Shown: positions 1 to 6,008 of the stretch, piece after piece
How positions within the stretch are numbered: position 1 is the stretch's first letter
How the letters are laid out: the number at the start of each line of letters is the position of its first letter
Assembly: GCA_002435365.1 (NCBI GenBank)
Contig: DJMM01000034.1
Coordinates: 38,333 to 44,695 of the forward strand
Reading direction: 5' to 3'
DNA length: 6,363 nucleotides
DNA from: Ignavibacteriales bacterium UBA6490
GTDB lineage: Bacteria; Bacteroidota; Ignavibacteria; Ignavibacteriales; Ignavibacteriaceae
Program-made: the position numbers and the translations under genes
Notes under the pieces: generated by a model
Database searches by the model: none
The model's input: only the letters and a program-made list of their open reading frames with translations
Told to the model about the DNA's origin: nothing

Positions 1-2291
1 CTTGGTAGTTCCGTTGCATTCCAGGTCAAATCATAGGTACCAGCAGGTTTTACTTCATTAACTAATGTTTCTATTTCATTAACAAGAATGTCATAGACTT
101 TAATTATCACACCTGACGAGTGAGGAACCGAGTATTTAATACTTGTTGAGGGATTAAATGGATTGGGGTAATTTTGGTGGAGTTCAAATGTATTTGGTGT
201 TCCGACTTCAACAGAAATTGTTTTTGAATAAGAAAATGACCCATCAAAATCGAATTGTTTAAGCCGGTAGAAATAATTACCTGGTTCTAGATCATTATCC
301 GTATATGAATAAGTTACTGGTACGGTGCTGTTGCCAGCTCCTCGAATAAATCCAATTATTTTATACTCTTCATCCTTCTTCCACCGCTGCACCTCAAAAC
401 CGGAATTATTAAGTTCTGTTGCCGTGCCCCAGTTAAGAATTACCGTCTGATTTTTTACATTAGCTGAAAACAAAGTAAATTCCACAGGTATAATTCCGCC
501 TCCATTTAAAGTTCTTAATATCGTTCCACGGTAGCCGACACAAACTTCATTTACCCTATCGATAAATGAGACTGCTTTTAAGGTGTTACCGGTTCCACTG
601 GGTTGCAGCAACCAATTTGCACCTCCGTCGGTTGTTCTGAGAATTGTACCGTGATCACCAACCACTGTCCCGTTATTTGCATCAATAAAAGAAACGCCAT
701 TTAAATTTGTATAATCAAAATTGGATTGAGACTGCCAACTGATTCCACCATCGGTTGTTCTTATAATATAATTAGATTCACCAACGGCCGTACCGTTTTG
801 CGTATCACTAAAAAAAACACTGCGCAAACCTCTAGCCATTAATTGTTGAGACCAAGTTATTCCACCGTCGGTTGTTTTAAGAACAATACCTCCGGCACCC
901 ACAACTATACCATTATATATATCAGTGAAGTAAACACTCCGCAATTGCCAGGTTGTTCCGCTTGATTGCTGAATCCAGTTCATACCGGCGTCCGTAGTTG
1001 TAAAAATATATCCATTAGAGCCAACCATTATACCATGGTTGAAATCAGGGAAACAGACATCTCGCCATTCAATAGTTGGCCAATATAATTGTGATTGACT
1101 AAACCACGATGATCCTCCATCTGAAGTTCTGTAAACCTGTGAATTACTGCCGACAACCGTTCCATTATTTTTATCTATGAGATATATTCCATTCAAGTTC
1201 GCTATTCCTGTTTGACTTAACCAGGTTAAACCACCATTAGTAGTCCGTAAAATTTTTCCATTATTACCGACAACCATTCCATAATCGGGAGAAACAAAAC
1301 AAACATCATTAAAGTATTCTTTTTCTCCCTGGGTTTGTGAATTCCAATTCAGCCCTCCATTAGTCGTCCGTAGCATCATTCCATAATAACCAACAGCAAT
1401 TCCATGATTTACATCTGAAAAGCATACACCTGAAAGTATTTCTCCAGGTTGCTCTGTAGTTTGCGGGAACCAGTTTATACCACCGTCTGTTGTCCTGAGA
1501 ATTAATCCATATAAACCCGCAACAGTACCAAAATATAAATCAGTAAAAGTGACAGAATATAAAGCGGCCGTTGTTGTGCTTGATTGCGCGAACCAGTTAG
1601 TGCCACCATCGGAAGTGCGCAGAATAACTCCTAAATCACCAACCGCTGTTCCGTTATTTGTATCGGAAAAGCAAACACTATTCAAGGTTTGAGTTGTTCC
1701 GCTTGATTGAGTTAGCCAGGTAATACCTCCATTTGTAGTTCTTAATATTTTTCCGCCATTTCCTACAGCCGTTGCATAACTACTATCAATCATAATAACA
1801 GATCGAAGACCATACCCTGTTTCATTTGACGTCACGACCCAATTTATTCCCCCGTTTGTTGTTTTAAGAATAATACTCTGATCATTAGGATAGATGTAAG
1901 ACCAGCCCACAGCCAATCCATTTTTATCATCATAAAACGAAACGCTAATTAATTGATACGAGGTCCCGCTTTGCTGTTGAACCCAGGTTACTCCGCCGTT
2001 ATTTGTCTTAAGGATGGTTCCTAATTCTCCCACAGCCCAACCCATATTAGTATCGGTGAAGCAGACCGACATCAAAGTATTTAAAGTTCCGCTTGATTGT
2101 GAAATCCAGGTTGTGCCTCCGTTTGTGGTTTTTAATATAGATCCATAATCCCCTGCCATCCAGCCCTGATTTGCATTTATAAATTCAACTGAAGTCCAAT
2201 TGCTAGATTGAGGTATTGGGTATTGCCAAAACCACTGAGAAATTAATTTCTGAACGGGAGCTAAAATTAATAACAGCAGAATAACTTTCAT
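1..2291 (-). CDS. Secreted Ycf48/BNR-type beta-propeller protein with T9SS sorting tail (3' end cut by window edge)
   Basis: This frame is open without a stop for 763 codons from ATG at 2291 to the window edge, so the C-terminus is missing. Residues 1-18 form a signal peptide (MKV, then a leucine-rich core, probable cut after LIS). Residues 32-600 hold 14 repeats of about 37-43 residues with the pattern L.SV.F.D...G.AVG..G.ILRTT(N/D)GG..W..QSSG, the hallmark of the Ycf48-like/BNR propeller family (photosystem II assembly factor-like, PF14870 type). Residues 602-697 are a fibronectin-III-like linker (TELNNSGFEVQRW, YRLKQFDFDG). From about residue 702 a T9SS type A sorting domain begins (QNYPNPFNPSTSIKYSVP, KVYDILVNEIETLV) and is cut near residue 763; roughly 30 residues are probably missing. 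The organism need not be photosynthetic: this repeat is common in secreted proteins of the FCB group, where its ligand is usually unknown. The ribosome site is weak (AAAGGA at 2303-2308, 11 bases from ATG). Gene call is firm; the role is unknown. Confidence 0.93.
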   Translation of the reverse strand, partial: MKVILLLLILAPVQKLISQWFWQYPIPQSSNWTSVEFINANQGWMAGDYGSILKTTNGGTTWISQSSGTLNTLMSVCFTDTNMGWAVGELGTILKTNNGGVTWVQQQSGTSYQLISVSFYDDKNGLAVGWSYIYPNDQSIILKTTNGGINWVVTSNETGYGLRSVIMIDSSYATAVGNGGKILRTTNGGITWLTQSSGTTQTLNSVCFSDTNNGTAVGDLGVILRTSDGGTNWFAQSSTTTAALYSVTFTDLYFGTVAGLYGLILRTTDGGINWFPQTTEQPGEILSGVCFSDVNHGIAVGYYGMMLRTTNGGLNWNSQTQGEKEYFNDVCFVSPDYGMVVGNNGKILRTTNGGLTWLSQTGIANLNGIYLIDKNNGTVVGSNSQVYRTSDGGSSWFSQSQLYWPTIEWRDVCFPDFNHGIMVGSNGYIFTTTDAGMNWIQQSSGTTWQLRSVYFTDIYNGIVVGAGGIVLKTTDGGITWSQQLMARGLRSVFFSDTQNGTAVGESNYIIRTTDGGISWQSQSNFDYTNLNGVSFIDANNGTVVGDHGTILRTTDGGANWLLQPSGTGNTLKAVSFIDRVNEVCVGYRGTILRTLNGGGIIPVEFTLFSANVKNQTVILNWGTATELNNSGFEVQRWKKDEEYKIIGFIRGAGNSTVPVTYSYTDNDLEPGNYFYRLKQFDFDGSFSYSKTISVEVGTPNTFELHQNYPNPFNPSTSIKYSVPHSSGVIIKVYDILVNEIETLVNEVKPAGTYDLTWNATELP
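492..2198 (-). repeat. 14 tandem Ycf48/BNR-like propeller blades
   Basis: Fourteen protein repeats fill residues 32-600 of the left-hand gene. Most contain an AVG or VVG strand, a (K/R)T(T/S)(N/D)GG turn and a closing W..Q strand. Repeat 3 carries an insertion (about residues 131-139, containing YIYPNDQS), and a longer loop with YWPTIEW precedes repeat 10. Repeat 14 ends at RTLNGGG and lacks its W..Q strand, while the mature N-terminus (QWFWQYPIPQSS) has exactly that look and could supply it. The copies are clearly diverged at DNA level, so the array is old. Confidence 0.9.
492..2291 (-). other. Signal peptide plus propeller region preceding the shared C-terminal module
   Basis: This is the gene-specific N-terminal part of the left-hand protein. 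Everything after it (linker and sorting tail, coordinates 1-491) is closely related in design to the end of the 583-residue protein at 3976-5727. The boundary falls where the last TLNGGG turn meets IIPVEF. I see no frameshift or internal stop. Confidence 0.6.
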
Positions 2292-2302
2292 TTTATTTCG
2301 AG

Positions 2303-2308
2303 TCCTTT
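2303..2308 (-). promoter_or_regulatory. Weak, distant ribosome binding site of the propeller gene
   Basis: AAAGGA on the minus strand lies 11 bases before the ATG at 2291. That is further than usual and only partly complementary to 16S rRNA. The start is still preferred because a clean signal peptide begins immediately at this ATG. Translation may be modest or rely on an AT-rich, unstructured leader, as is common in the Bacteroidota lineage. Confidence 0.4.
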
Positions 2309-2656
2309 ATATTTTGTTTACTTGAAATTTTATCCAAGCCTCTTATTCTTTAAATGCCATCAAATTACCAGATATCCATTTTCGTTCTAGTAAAATTCAG
2401 AAAAATCAAAAAGATGATTAATTAAAATTTTAGTTTTACTTGTTATTACTAATTCTATTATCCTTTAAATGATATTCATTACAAATTTCTAACTGTTTAT
2501 GAAATAAGAATAATAATTTGGGAACTATAAAACGCAAACACAGAACTTTATATTGAAGAACTGCATCCACGCTTAAAGGTGAGTCTTTGGGGAGTAAAAA
2601 ATCACTTTACTACCAGGGTGTGGCTTCCTTAAGAGTAGATGTATTTATATAGAGTA

Positions 2657-2685
2657 AATATTTTACTTTTTCAAATAATAGTCAA
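2657..2685 (-). promoter_or_regulatory. Sigma70-like promoter, probably of the propeller gene
   Basis: The minus strand reads TTGACT (2685-2680), a 17-base spacer, then AATATT (2662-2657). The wider motif is TGACTCTTGAC, 19 bases, ATATTTACT, and the same motif with identical spacing occurs upstream of the 583-residue gene at 5861-5899. The match between two separate intergenic regions makes chance unlikely. Transcription would start near 2650 and leave a leader of about 360 bases before the ATG at 2291, which is long, so a second nearer promoter cannot be excluded. Confidence 0.6.
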
Positions 2686-2700
2686 GAGTCAATTATTTGA
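2671..2700. repeat. Inverted repeat overlapping the -35 region
   Basis: TCAAATAAT (2671-2679) and ATTATTTGA (2692-2700) are perfect 9-base inverted arms around a 12-base centre that contains the -35 element and the GTCA-AGA-GTCA direct repeat. This could be an operator for a dimeric regulator, or simply AT-rich sequence that happens to be symmetrical. The upstream arm is not conserved at the related promoter at 5865-5893. Confidence 0.4.
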
Positions 2701-3159
2701 TAAAAGCAAGCAAAAACCAATAATAGTTTATTTTTTAATTAAAAGGTGATGTTTTACATATGATATAATTTTTGGAGATAACGAGAAATATGCTAACTCG
2801 TGAAATTTCTATATTTAATGTAATACTTGCTAATAATAAACCAAGCTAAATAATAAACTCAATTTTAACCTTTCAACTGCACTCAGATCATATTGTTGCT
2901 CTGATATTATATGGAAAGGAATGAAGGAAAACGGTGAAGTTAATATCTCCCACCAAACTACCTGCCCGTAGTTATTAGAGGTTCACAACAGTTTCTCACT
3001 TTTTCTCCAAACAGAATCAGATAAGTTTAATAAATAAACAATATTGTCCGTTCAATCATAAGCTCAGTAAGGTAATTATTTAAGTTAAAGGTTTTTACAG
3101 TGCATTGAGTTGATATTGACCAAGTATTTACCTCGTTCTCCGTTGTTGACGACTAAAAT

Positions 3160-3213
3160 CGGAAGTCTGGAACGGGAACAATTGCGGCATGCAAAGCCTC
3201 AAAAGACTCCGCG
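3160..3213. other. GC-richer patch with potential RNA stem
   Basis: Within very AT-rich intergenic DNA, the stretch around 3131-3225 has visibly more G and C. CGGAAGTCT near 3160 can pair with AGACTCCG near 3206 (eight pairs, one bulged A), enclosing smaller alternatives such as GGC/GCC around GCAT. It could be part of a small RNA or a decayed gene. No known RNA family is recognised and no U-run follows it. Confidence 0.25.
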
Positions 3214-3280
3214 GAACTAAAAAGCGCTAGAATAATATGTCAATTGATACATATAATAATGTTTTTTGATTGACCCGCAT

Positions 3281-3313
3281 AAAAAACTCCACCAACTTTC
3301 ATTGATGGGGTTT
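3281..3313 (-). terminator. Intrinsic terminator after the lipoprotein gene
   Basis: On the minus strand, AAACCCCATCAA pairs with TTGGTGGAGTTT (one mismatch, one G-U pair) around a six-base loop, followed by a run of six T. The stem begins 22 bases after the stop codon at 3336. The U-run is only on the minus strand, so this ends transcription of the lipoprotein gene and any operon shared with the gene at 3976-5727. Confidence 0.85.
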
Positions 3314-3335
3314 CATTTAATAAGTTTATGCTTCT

Positions 3336-3902
3336 TTAAGGAACTATCTGAATATTACCATCTTGCACTTCTCTTTTTGGATAGAAATACCACGGACAAG
3401 TTGTTGGGTCAGCGCAAAACCCTAAGACATCTTCCTGAGTGAATGGTGTTGCTCCTACACCATTAAAAGTTAAGCTTATTATATCTGCTGTATTACCCCC
3501 TTCTCCATTATCCACTGTCGAAAAATATACGCACGTTCCTGGTTGCCATAATAAAGGAAAATCTGGATTTGTATAATTACTTTCCTCAATGACACCACCG
3601 AAATATGCTTCGTTACCATTGATAGTAAAGCACAAAACTGACCCGATGATATGTATATCTGTTGACAGATTATTAAGCATAAAACGACCATTAACCGAGC
3701 CATCTTCTTTCCTTTGTGCATTGTGGGTGAAGATACGCATTACACCAGGTTCTATTTCATAATTACCACTACCAGCTGCCCATTGCACAACTCCTTTATT
3801 TAAGGTACTCTGTTCTTTAGGATCAGTAGACTGCTCCTGGCAACTCCAAATAAATAAAGTTGCGATAATAACAATTAAAAGATAATTTAATATTTTTGAC
3901 AT
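3336..3902 (-). CDS. Small lipoprotein with DNGEG-type beta domain, function unknown
   Basis: This 188-residue protein starts with a lipoprotein signal (MSKILN, hydrophobic core, lipobox-like IWSC), so Cys21 is the likely lipidated residue and the mature protein is membrane-anchored outside the cytoplasm. A short polar tether (residues 22-36) leads into a compact domain. Visible landmarks are GVMRIFTHNAQRKEDGSVNG (residues 53-72), the LCFTINGNEAYFGGVI strand pair (90-105), the DNGEG loop (131-135), DIISLTF (140-146) and a terminal GNIQIV (182-187). This pattern resembles a widespread uncharacterised secreted family (F.FNA...DG...G, GN.A..GG, DNGEG, GNIQV) that I recall from many genomes; this has not been checked by search. 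Mature cysteines 91, 124, 163 and 169 could form two disulfides. The ribosome site is good. It lies 73 bases after the repeat-protein gene with no terminator between, suggesting an operon. No enzymatic residues are evident. Confidence 0.93.
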   Translation of the reverse strand: MSKILNYLLIVIIATLFIWSCQEQSTDPKEQSTLNKGVVQWAAGSGNYEIEPGVMRIFTHNAQRKEDGSVNGRFMLNNLSTDIHIIGSVLCFTINGNEAYFGGVIEESNYTNPDFPLLWQPGTCVYFSTVDNGEGGNTADIISLTFNGVGATPFTQEDVLGFCADPTTCPWYFYPKREVQDGNIQIVP

Positions 3903-3907
3903 AAAAT

Positions 3908-3911
3908 CTCC
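3908..3911 (-). promoter_or_regulatory. Ribosome binding site of the lipoprotein gene
   Basis: GGAG on the minus strand sits five bases before the ATG at 3902. It supports this start, which also begins directly with the lipoprotein signal. Confidence 0.75.
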
Positions 3912-3921
3912 ATACTAATAA

Positions 3922-3955
3922 ATTATATTAAATTTAGTTTCTTTGTAGCTTTCAA
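3922..3955 (-). promoter_or_regulatory. Possible internal promoter before the lipoprotein gene
   Basis: In the 73-base gap the minus strand has TTGAAA (3955-3950), then 17 bases, then TTTAAT (3932-3927); a perfect TATAAT lies slightly further on (3927-3922) but with a 22-base spacer. Either could let the lipoprotein be made independently of the upstream gene. In such AT-rich DNA these matches are weak evidence, and the element lacks the TGACTCTTGAC motif seen at the other two promoters. Confidence 0.3.
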
Positions 3956-3975
3956 TCTTTATAGATGCTCTCTTT

Positions 3976-5727
3976 TTATTTAATCAAAATCATCTTCCTG
4001 CTGGCCGTATATTCCCCTGCCTGGATCCTGTAAATATACAATCCGCTTGCGAGTATACCTGCATTAAATTCAACTGAATATCTTCCCGCTGCTTTAAATT
4101 CATCGACCAGAGTAATCACTTCATTACCCAGAATATCATAAATCTTTAGATTTACTTTCCCTCCATTTGGAATCTGGTAATTTATTTGAGTTAATGGATT
4201 AAAAGGATTGGGATAATTCTGTTCAAGGGAATATTTAATTGGAAGATTTACCTCTATCTCAACCGATTTTGAATATTTATACTTACCATCAAAATCTATC
4301 TGTTTAAGTCTATAACTATATACCCCATCAATCAAATTTTTATCTGTATAACTATATTTTGTGGTCGTTGATGTCGTTCCATGTCCTTTAACAAATCCAA
4401 TCTCTTCCCAATTTGTTCTACTCAAAACTTTACATTCAATTGAAAATCCCTGATTATTTAATTCTGTAGTCGTCTGCCAATCTAATCTAACACAATCATA
4501 TTCTGAAGTAGCTGTGAATGACTCTAATTCAACAGGTATAGGAAATATTGGGTTATATGAGTATAAATACTTTGAACCAATCACCCAGTTAGAACCATCC
4601 CAGTTCTGACCCAATTCTTCAACCATATTATTATTCGAATCATAGGTATAAGTATATTTATCAACATTCCTCCAATTAGAATTAACCCAGATTTGATATA
4701 ACTTTTCAATCCTGTTATTATTCGAATTATAGGTGTAATTAGATTTATGAGAATTCACCCAATTCGAACCATCCCAGTTCTGATATAACTCTTCAATCAT
4801 ATTATTATTCGAATCATAGGTGTAGGTATATTTATTATTATTCATCCAATTAGAACCACTCCAGTATTGTATTAACAGTTCAATCATATTATTATTCGAA
4901 TCATAGGTGAGGGTATATTTAGAAGAATTCACCCAATTAGAACCATCCCAGTTCTGAGATAACTCTTCAACCATATTATTATTCGAATCATAGGTGTAAT
5001 TAGATTTATCAACATTATTCCAATTGGAAGCTTGCCAGGTTTGAGTTAACCTTTCAATCATATTATTGTTTGAATCATAGGTATAGGTATGTTTAGTAAC
5101 ATTTACCCAATTTGAACCAGGCCAGTATTGAACTAACCATCCAATCCTGTTATTATTCGAATCATGGGTGTAAGTAGATTTAGAATCATTCACCCAATTA
5201 GAACCATTCCAGTTCTGAGATAACTTTTCAACCATATTATTATTCGAATCATAGGTGTAATTAGATTTTTGAGAATTCACCCAAATAGTACCTTGCCAGG
5301 TATGAGATAACTCTTCAGCCATATTATTATTCGAATCATAGGTATAGGTATATTTATCAACATTCCTCCAATTAGAATTAACCCAGATTTGATATAACTT
5401 TTCAATCCTGTTATTATTCGAATCATAGGTGTAATTAGATTTATGAGAATTCACCCAATTCGAACCATCCCAGGTTTGATATACTTCATCAATCAAAAGA
5501 TATCCATTATCAAGCATCCTCTGGGTAGTAATTATTCTTGATTCTGAGTTTTCGAAATTTTCTGATTTCCATTTCGGAGTTATCTGCGGCTCTGGTTTGG
5601 TAAGAGAATTTACACTCTCCCCGAACAGCTTATCCTGAAATAATTCAATTGCTTTTTGGGATTGAGAAATTACAGGATGTGACAGCAGCAGGAATAAAGT
5701 GAGTGTAACAGAAGTGATGAGTTTCAT
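3976..5727 (-). CDS. Secreted 29-residue tandem-repeat protein with T9SS sorting tail
   Basis: The protein has 583 residues. ATG at 5727 is chosen over an in-frame ATG at 5766 because AGGAGG lies six bases before it and a clean signal peptide starts there (MKLITSVTLTLFLLLS, probable cut after VIS, residue 21). Residues 86-375 are ten head-to-tail 29-residue units with consensus WDGSNWVN..KYTYTYDSNNNM.EEL.QN; an eleventh partial unit follows (376 to about 395). The YTYD..N core recalls the YD repeats of Rhs-type proteins, but unit length and sequence differ and there is no Rhs core or toxin. Residues 397-494 are the fibronectin-III-like linker (TELNNQGF, YRLKQIDFDG), also found in the gene at 1-2291. 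Residues 500-583 are a complete T9SS type A sorting domain (QNYPNPFNPLTQINY, KIYDILGNEV, terminal RKMILIK), which should direct passage across the outer membrane and anchoring or release. It has its own promoter (5865-5893). The repeats' ligand is unknown; an adhesin or surface structural role is only inferred. Confidence 0.94.
   Translation of the reverse strand: MKLITSVTLTLFLLLSHPVISQSQKAIELFQDKLFGESVNSLTKPEPQITPKWKSENFENSESRIITTQRMLDNGYLLIDEVYQTWDGSNWVNSHKSNYTYDSNNNRIEKLYQIWVNSNWRNVDKYTYTYDSNNNMAEELSHTWQGTIWVNSQKSNYTYDSNNNMVEKLSQNWNGSNWVNDSKSTYTHDSNNNRIGWLVQYWPGSNWVNVTKHTYTYDSNNNMIERLTQTWQASNWNNVDKSNYTYDSNNNMVEELSQNWDGSNWVNSSKYTLTYDSNNNMIELLIQYWSGSNWMNNNKYTYTYDSNNNMIEELYQNWDGSNWVNSHKSNYTYNSNNNRIEKLYQIWVNSNWRNVDKYTYTYDSNNNMVEELGQNWDGSNWVIGSKYLYSYNPIFPIPVELESFTATSEYDCVRLDWQTTTELNNQGFSIECKVLSRTNWEEIGFVKGHGTTSTTTKYSYTDKNLIDGVYSYRLKQIDFDGKYKYSKSVEIEVNLPIKYSLEQNYPNPFNPLTQINYQIPNGGKVNLKIYDILGNEVITLVDEFKAAGRYSVEFNAGILASGLYIYRIQAGEYTASRKMILIK
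3979..4230 (-). other. T9SS type A C-terminal sorting domain (complete)
   Basis: Residues 500-583 of the 583-residue protein. The order is the QNYPNPFNP entry motif, strands QINYQIP and VNLKIYDILGNEV, AAGRYSVEFNA, SGLYIYRIQAGEY and the basic end RKMILIK. This fits the Por-type sorting tail (TIGR04183/PF18962 style), which in Ignavibacteria also resembles a FlgD Ig-like fold. Confidence 0.9.
4603..5472 (-). repeat. Ten exact 87-bp (29-codon) tandem repeats
   Basis: The first tryptophan of every unit recurs at exactly 29 residues with no insertion or deletion over 870 bases. Each unit carries, on the plus strand, a core close to ATTATTCGAATCATAGGTGT. Because the unit is a multiple of three, gain or loss of units would keep the reading frame. 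Units differ mainly at the DG/VN/QA position after W and in the strand after SNNN. Confidence 0.95.
4624..4777 (-). repeat. Near-identical two-unit block, copy A
   Basis: This 154-base stretch matches 5320-5473 with two base differences that I can see. It spans most of the two units WDGSNWVNSHK... and WVNSNWRNVDK... near the C-terminal end of the array. The offset to the other copy is 696 bases, exactly eight repeat units. Confidence 0.9.
5320..5473 (-). repeat. Near-identical two-unit block, copy B
   Basis: This is the partner of 4624-4777, at the N-terminal end of the array. The intervening units are much more diverged, so the pair looks like a recent copy event (gene conversion or unequal exchange) inside the gene. 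Confidence 0.9.
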
Positions 5728-5733
5728 ACAGAG

Positions 5734-5739
5734 CCTCCT
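5734..5739 (-). promoter_or_regulatory. Strong ribosome binding site that fixes the start at 5727
   Basis: AGGAGG lies six bases before the ATG at 5727. The longer frame from 5766 would translate through this site and put 13 mostly polar residues ahead of the signal peptide, so it is rejected. Confidence 0.9.
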
Positions 5740-5864
5740 ATAAGAAGTTGAAAGATTTAATTCCAAAACTTCTGCTTCGGTAGAGTAATTGGGGATAATT
5801 TCAGAAAGTAACTATGTTTAAAATGTTGCTCTATCGGAGTAGATTAAAACACTTAACTATAGTA

Positions 5865-5893
5865 AATATATATCACCCCAATAATGTTGTCAA
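5865..5893 (-). promoter_or_regulatory. Sigma70-like promoter of the 29-residue-repeat gene
   Basis: The minus strand has a consensus TTGACA (5893-5888), a 17-base spacer and TATATT (5870-5865). Transcription should start near 5858, giving a leader of about 130 bases. The extended motif TGACTCTTGAC, 19 bases, ATATTTACT is shared with the promoter at 2657-2685. Confidence 0.8.
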
Positions 5894-5981
5894 GAGTCAT
5901 TGTTTGCTTTATGGCAAGTAATAAATTAGAATTTTTTAATAATGTGTGAAAGTTTTTAGTCCAACATACCAAACTCTTGAT

Positions 5982-6000
5982 TTACTCCCAATGGGGGTAA
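5982..6000. repeat. Short near-palindromic hairpin
   Basis: TTACTCCCAATGGGGGTAA can fold into an eight-pair stem (one T-G pair) with a three-base loop. No T-run follows on either strand, so it is not a standard terminator. It lies just beyond the terminator of the right-hand gene and about 90 bases upstream of the promoter at 5865-5893; it could be an operator or a transcript-end stabiliser. Confidence 0.4.
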
Positions 6001-6008
6001 TTATCAAT

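Larger units (their letters stand above)
2292..3335. other. Intergenic region of about 1 kb without a convincing gene
   Basis: Between the propeller gene and the lipoprotein gene, all reading frames are broken by frequent stops. The few ATG-initiated frames are under about 40 codons and lack a well-placed ribosome site. The supported content is the promoter at 2657-2685 with its overlapping inverted repeat, the lipoprotein terminator at 3281-3313, and a GC-richer, potentially structured patch near 3131-3225. If the promoter is right, 2292-2650 is a long (about 360-base) leader of the propeller gene. I recognise no tRNA, riboswitch or transposase remnant. Confidence 0.6.

Noticed and set aside
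492..2291. True photosystem II assembly factor
   Set aside because: The repeat family is shared, but the protein has 14 repeats, a secretion signal and a T9SS tail, which fit a surface protein of a non-photosynthetic lineage.
2586..2600. GGGGAGTA resembling part of a yybP-ykoY riboswitch
   Set aside because: Only this short match is present, the rest of the conserved core is missing, and no plus-strand gene follows.
2790..2849. A 19-codon plus-strand frame after a GGAG sequence
   Set aside because: The spacing from GGAG to ATG is about 12 bases, the peptide is not recognisable, and no promoter was seen.
2921..2971. A 16-codon plus-strand frame preceded by AAAGGA
   Set aside because: It is too short and of ordinary composition; the ribosome-like sequence directly abuts the ATG.
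3180..3205. GCAAAGCC resembling part of a cyclic-di-GMP (GEMM) riboswitch
   Set aside because: The paired GGGCAAACC arm and tetraloop receptor are not found, and the nearest downstream gene on that strand is absent.
2292..3335. Insertion sequence or transposase remnant
   Set aside because: No terminal inverted repeats, target duplications or transposase-like protein stretches could be identified by eye.
3479..3721. An 80-codon open frame overlapping the lipoprotein gene
   Set aside because: It lies wholly inside the lipoprotein gene in another frame, has no ribosome site and no recognisable protein character, so it is a shadow.
4603..5472. Regularly spaced repeats considered as a CRISPR array
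   Set aside because: The repeats are contiguous 87-bp coding units in one long open frame, with no unique spacers.
4603..5472. Rhs/YD polymorphic toxin
   Set aside because: The YTYD core is suggestive, but the unit is 29 residues, there is no Rhs-core domain, and the C-terminus is a sorting tail and not a toxin.
5728..5766. Longer start for the 29-residue-repeat gene at 5766
   Set aside because: The AGGAGG site and signal peptide both point to the ATG at 5727; the extra 13 residues would spoil the signal peptide's N-terminus.
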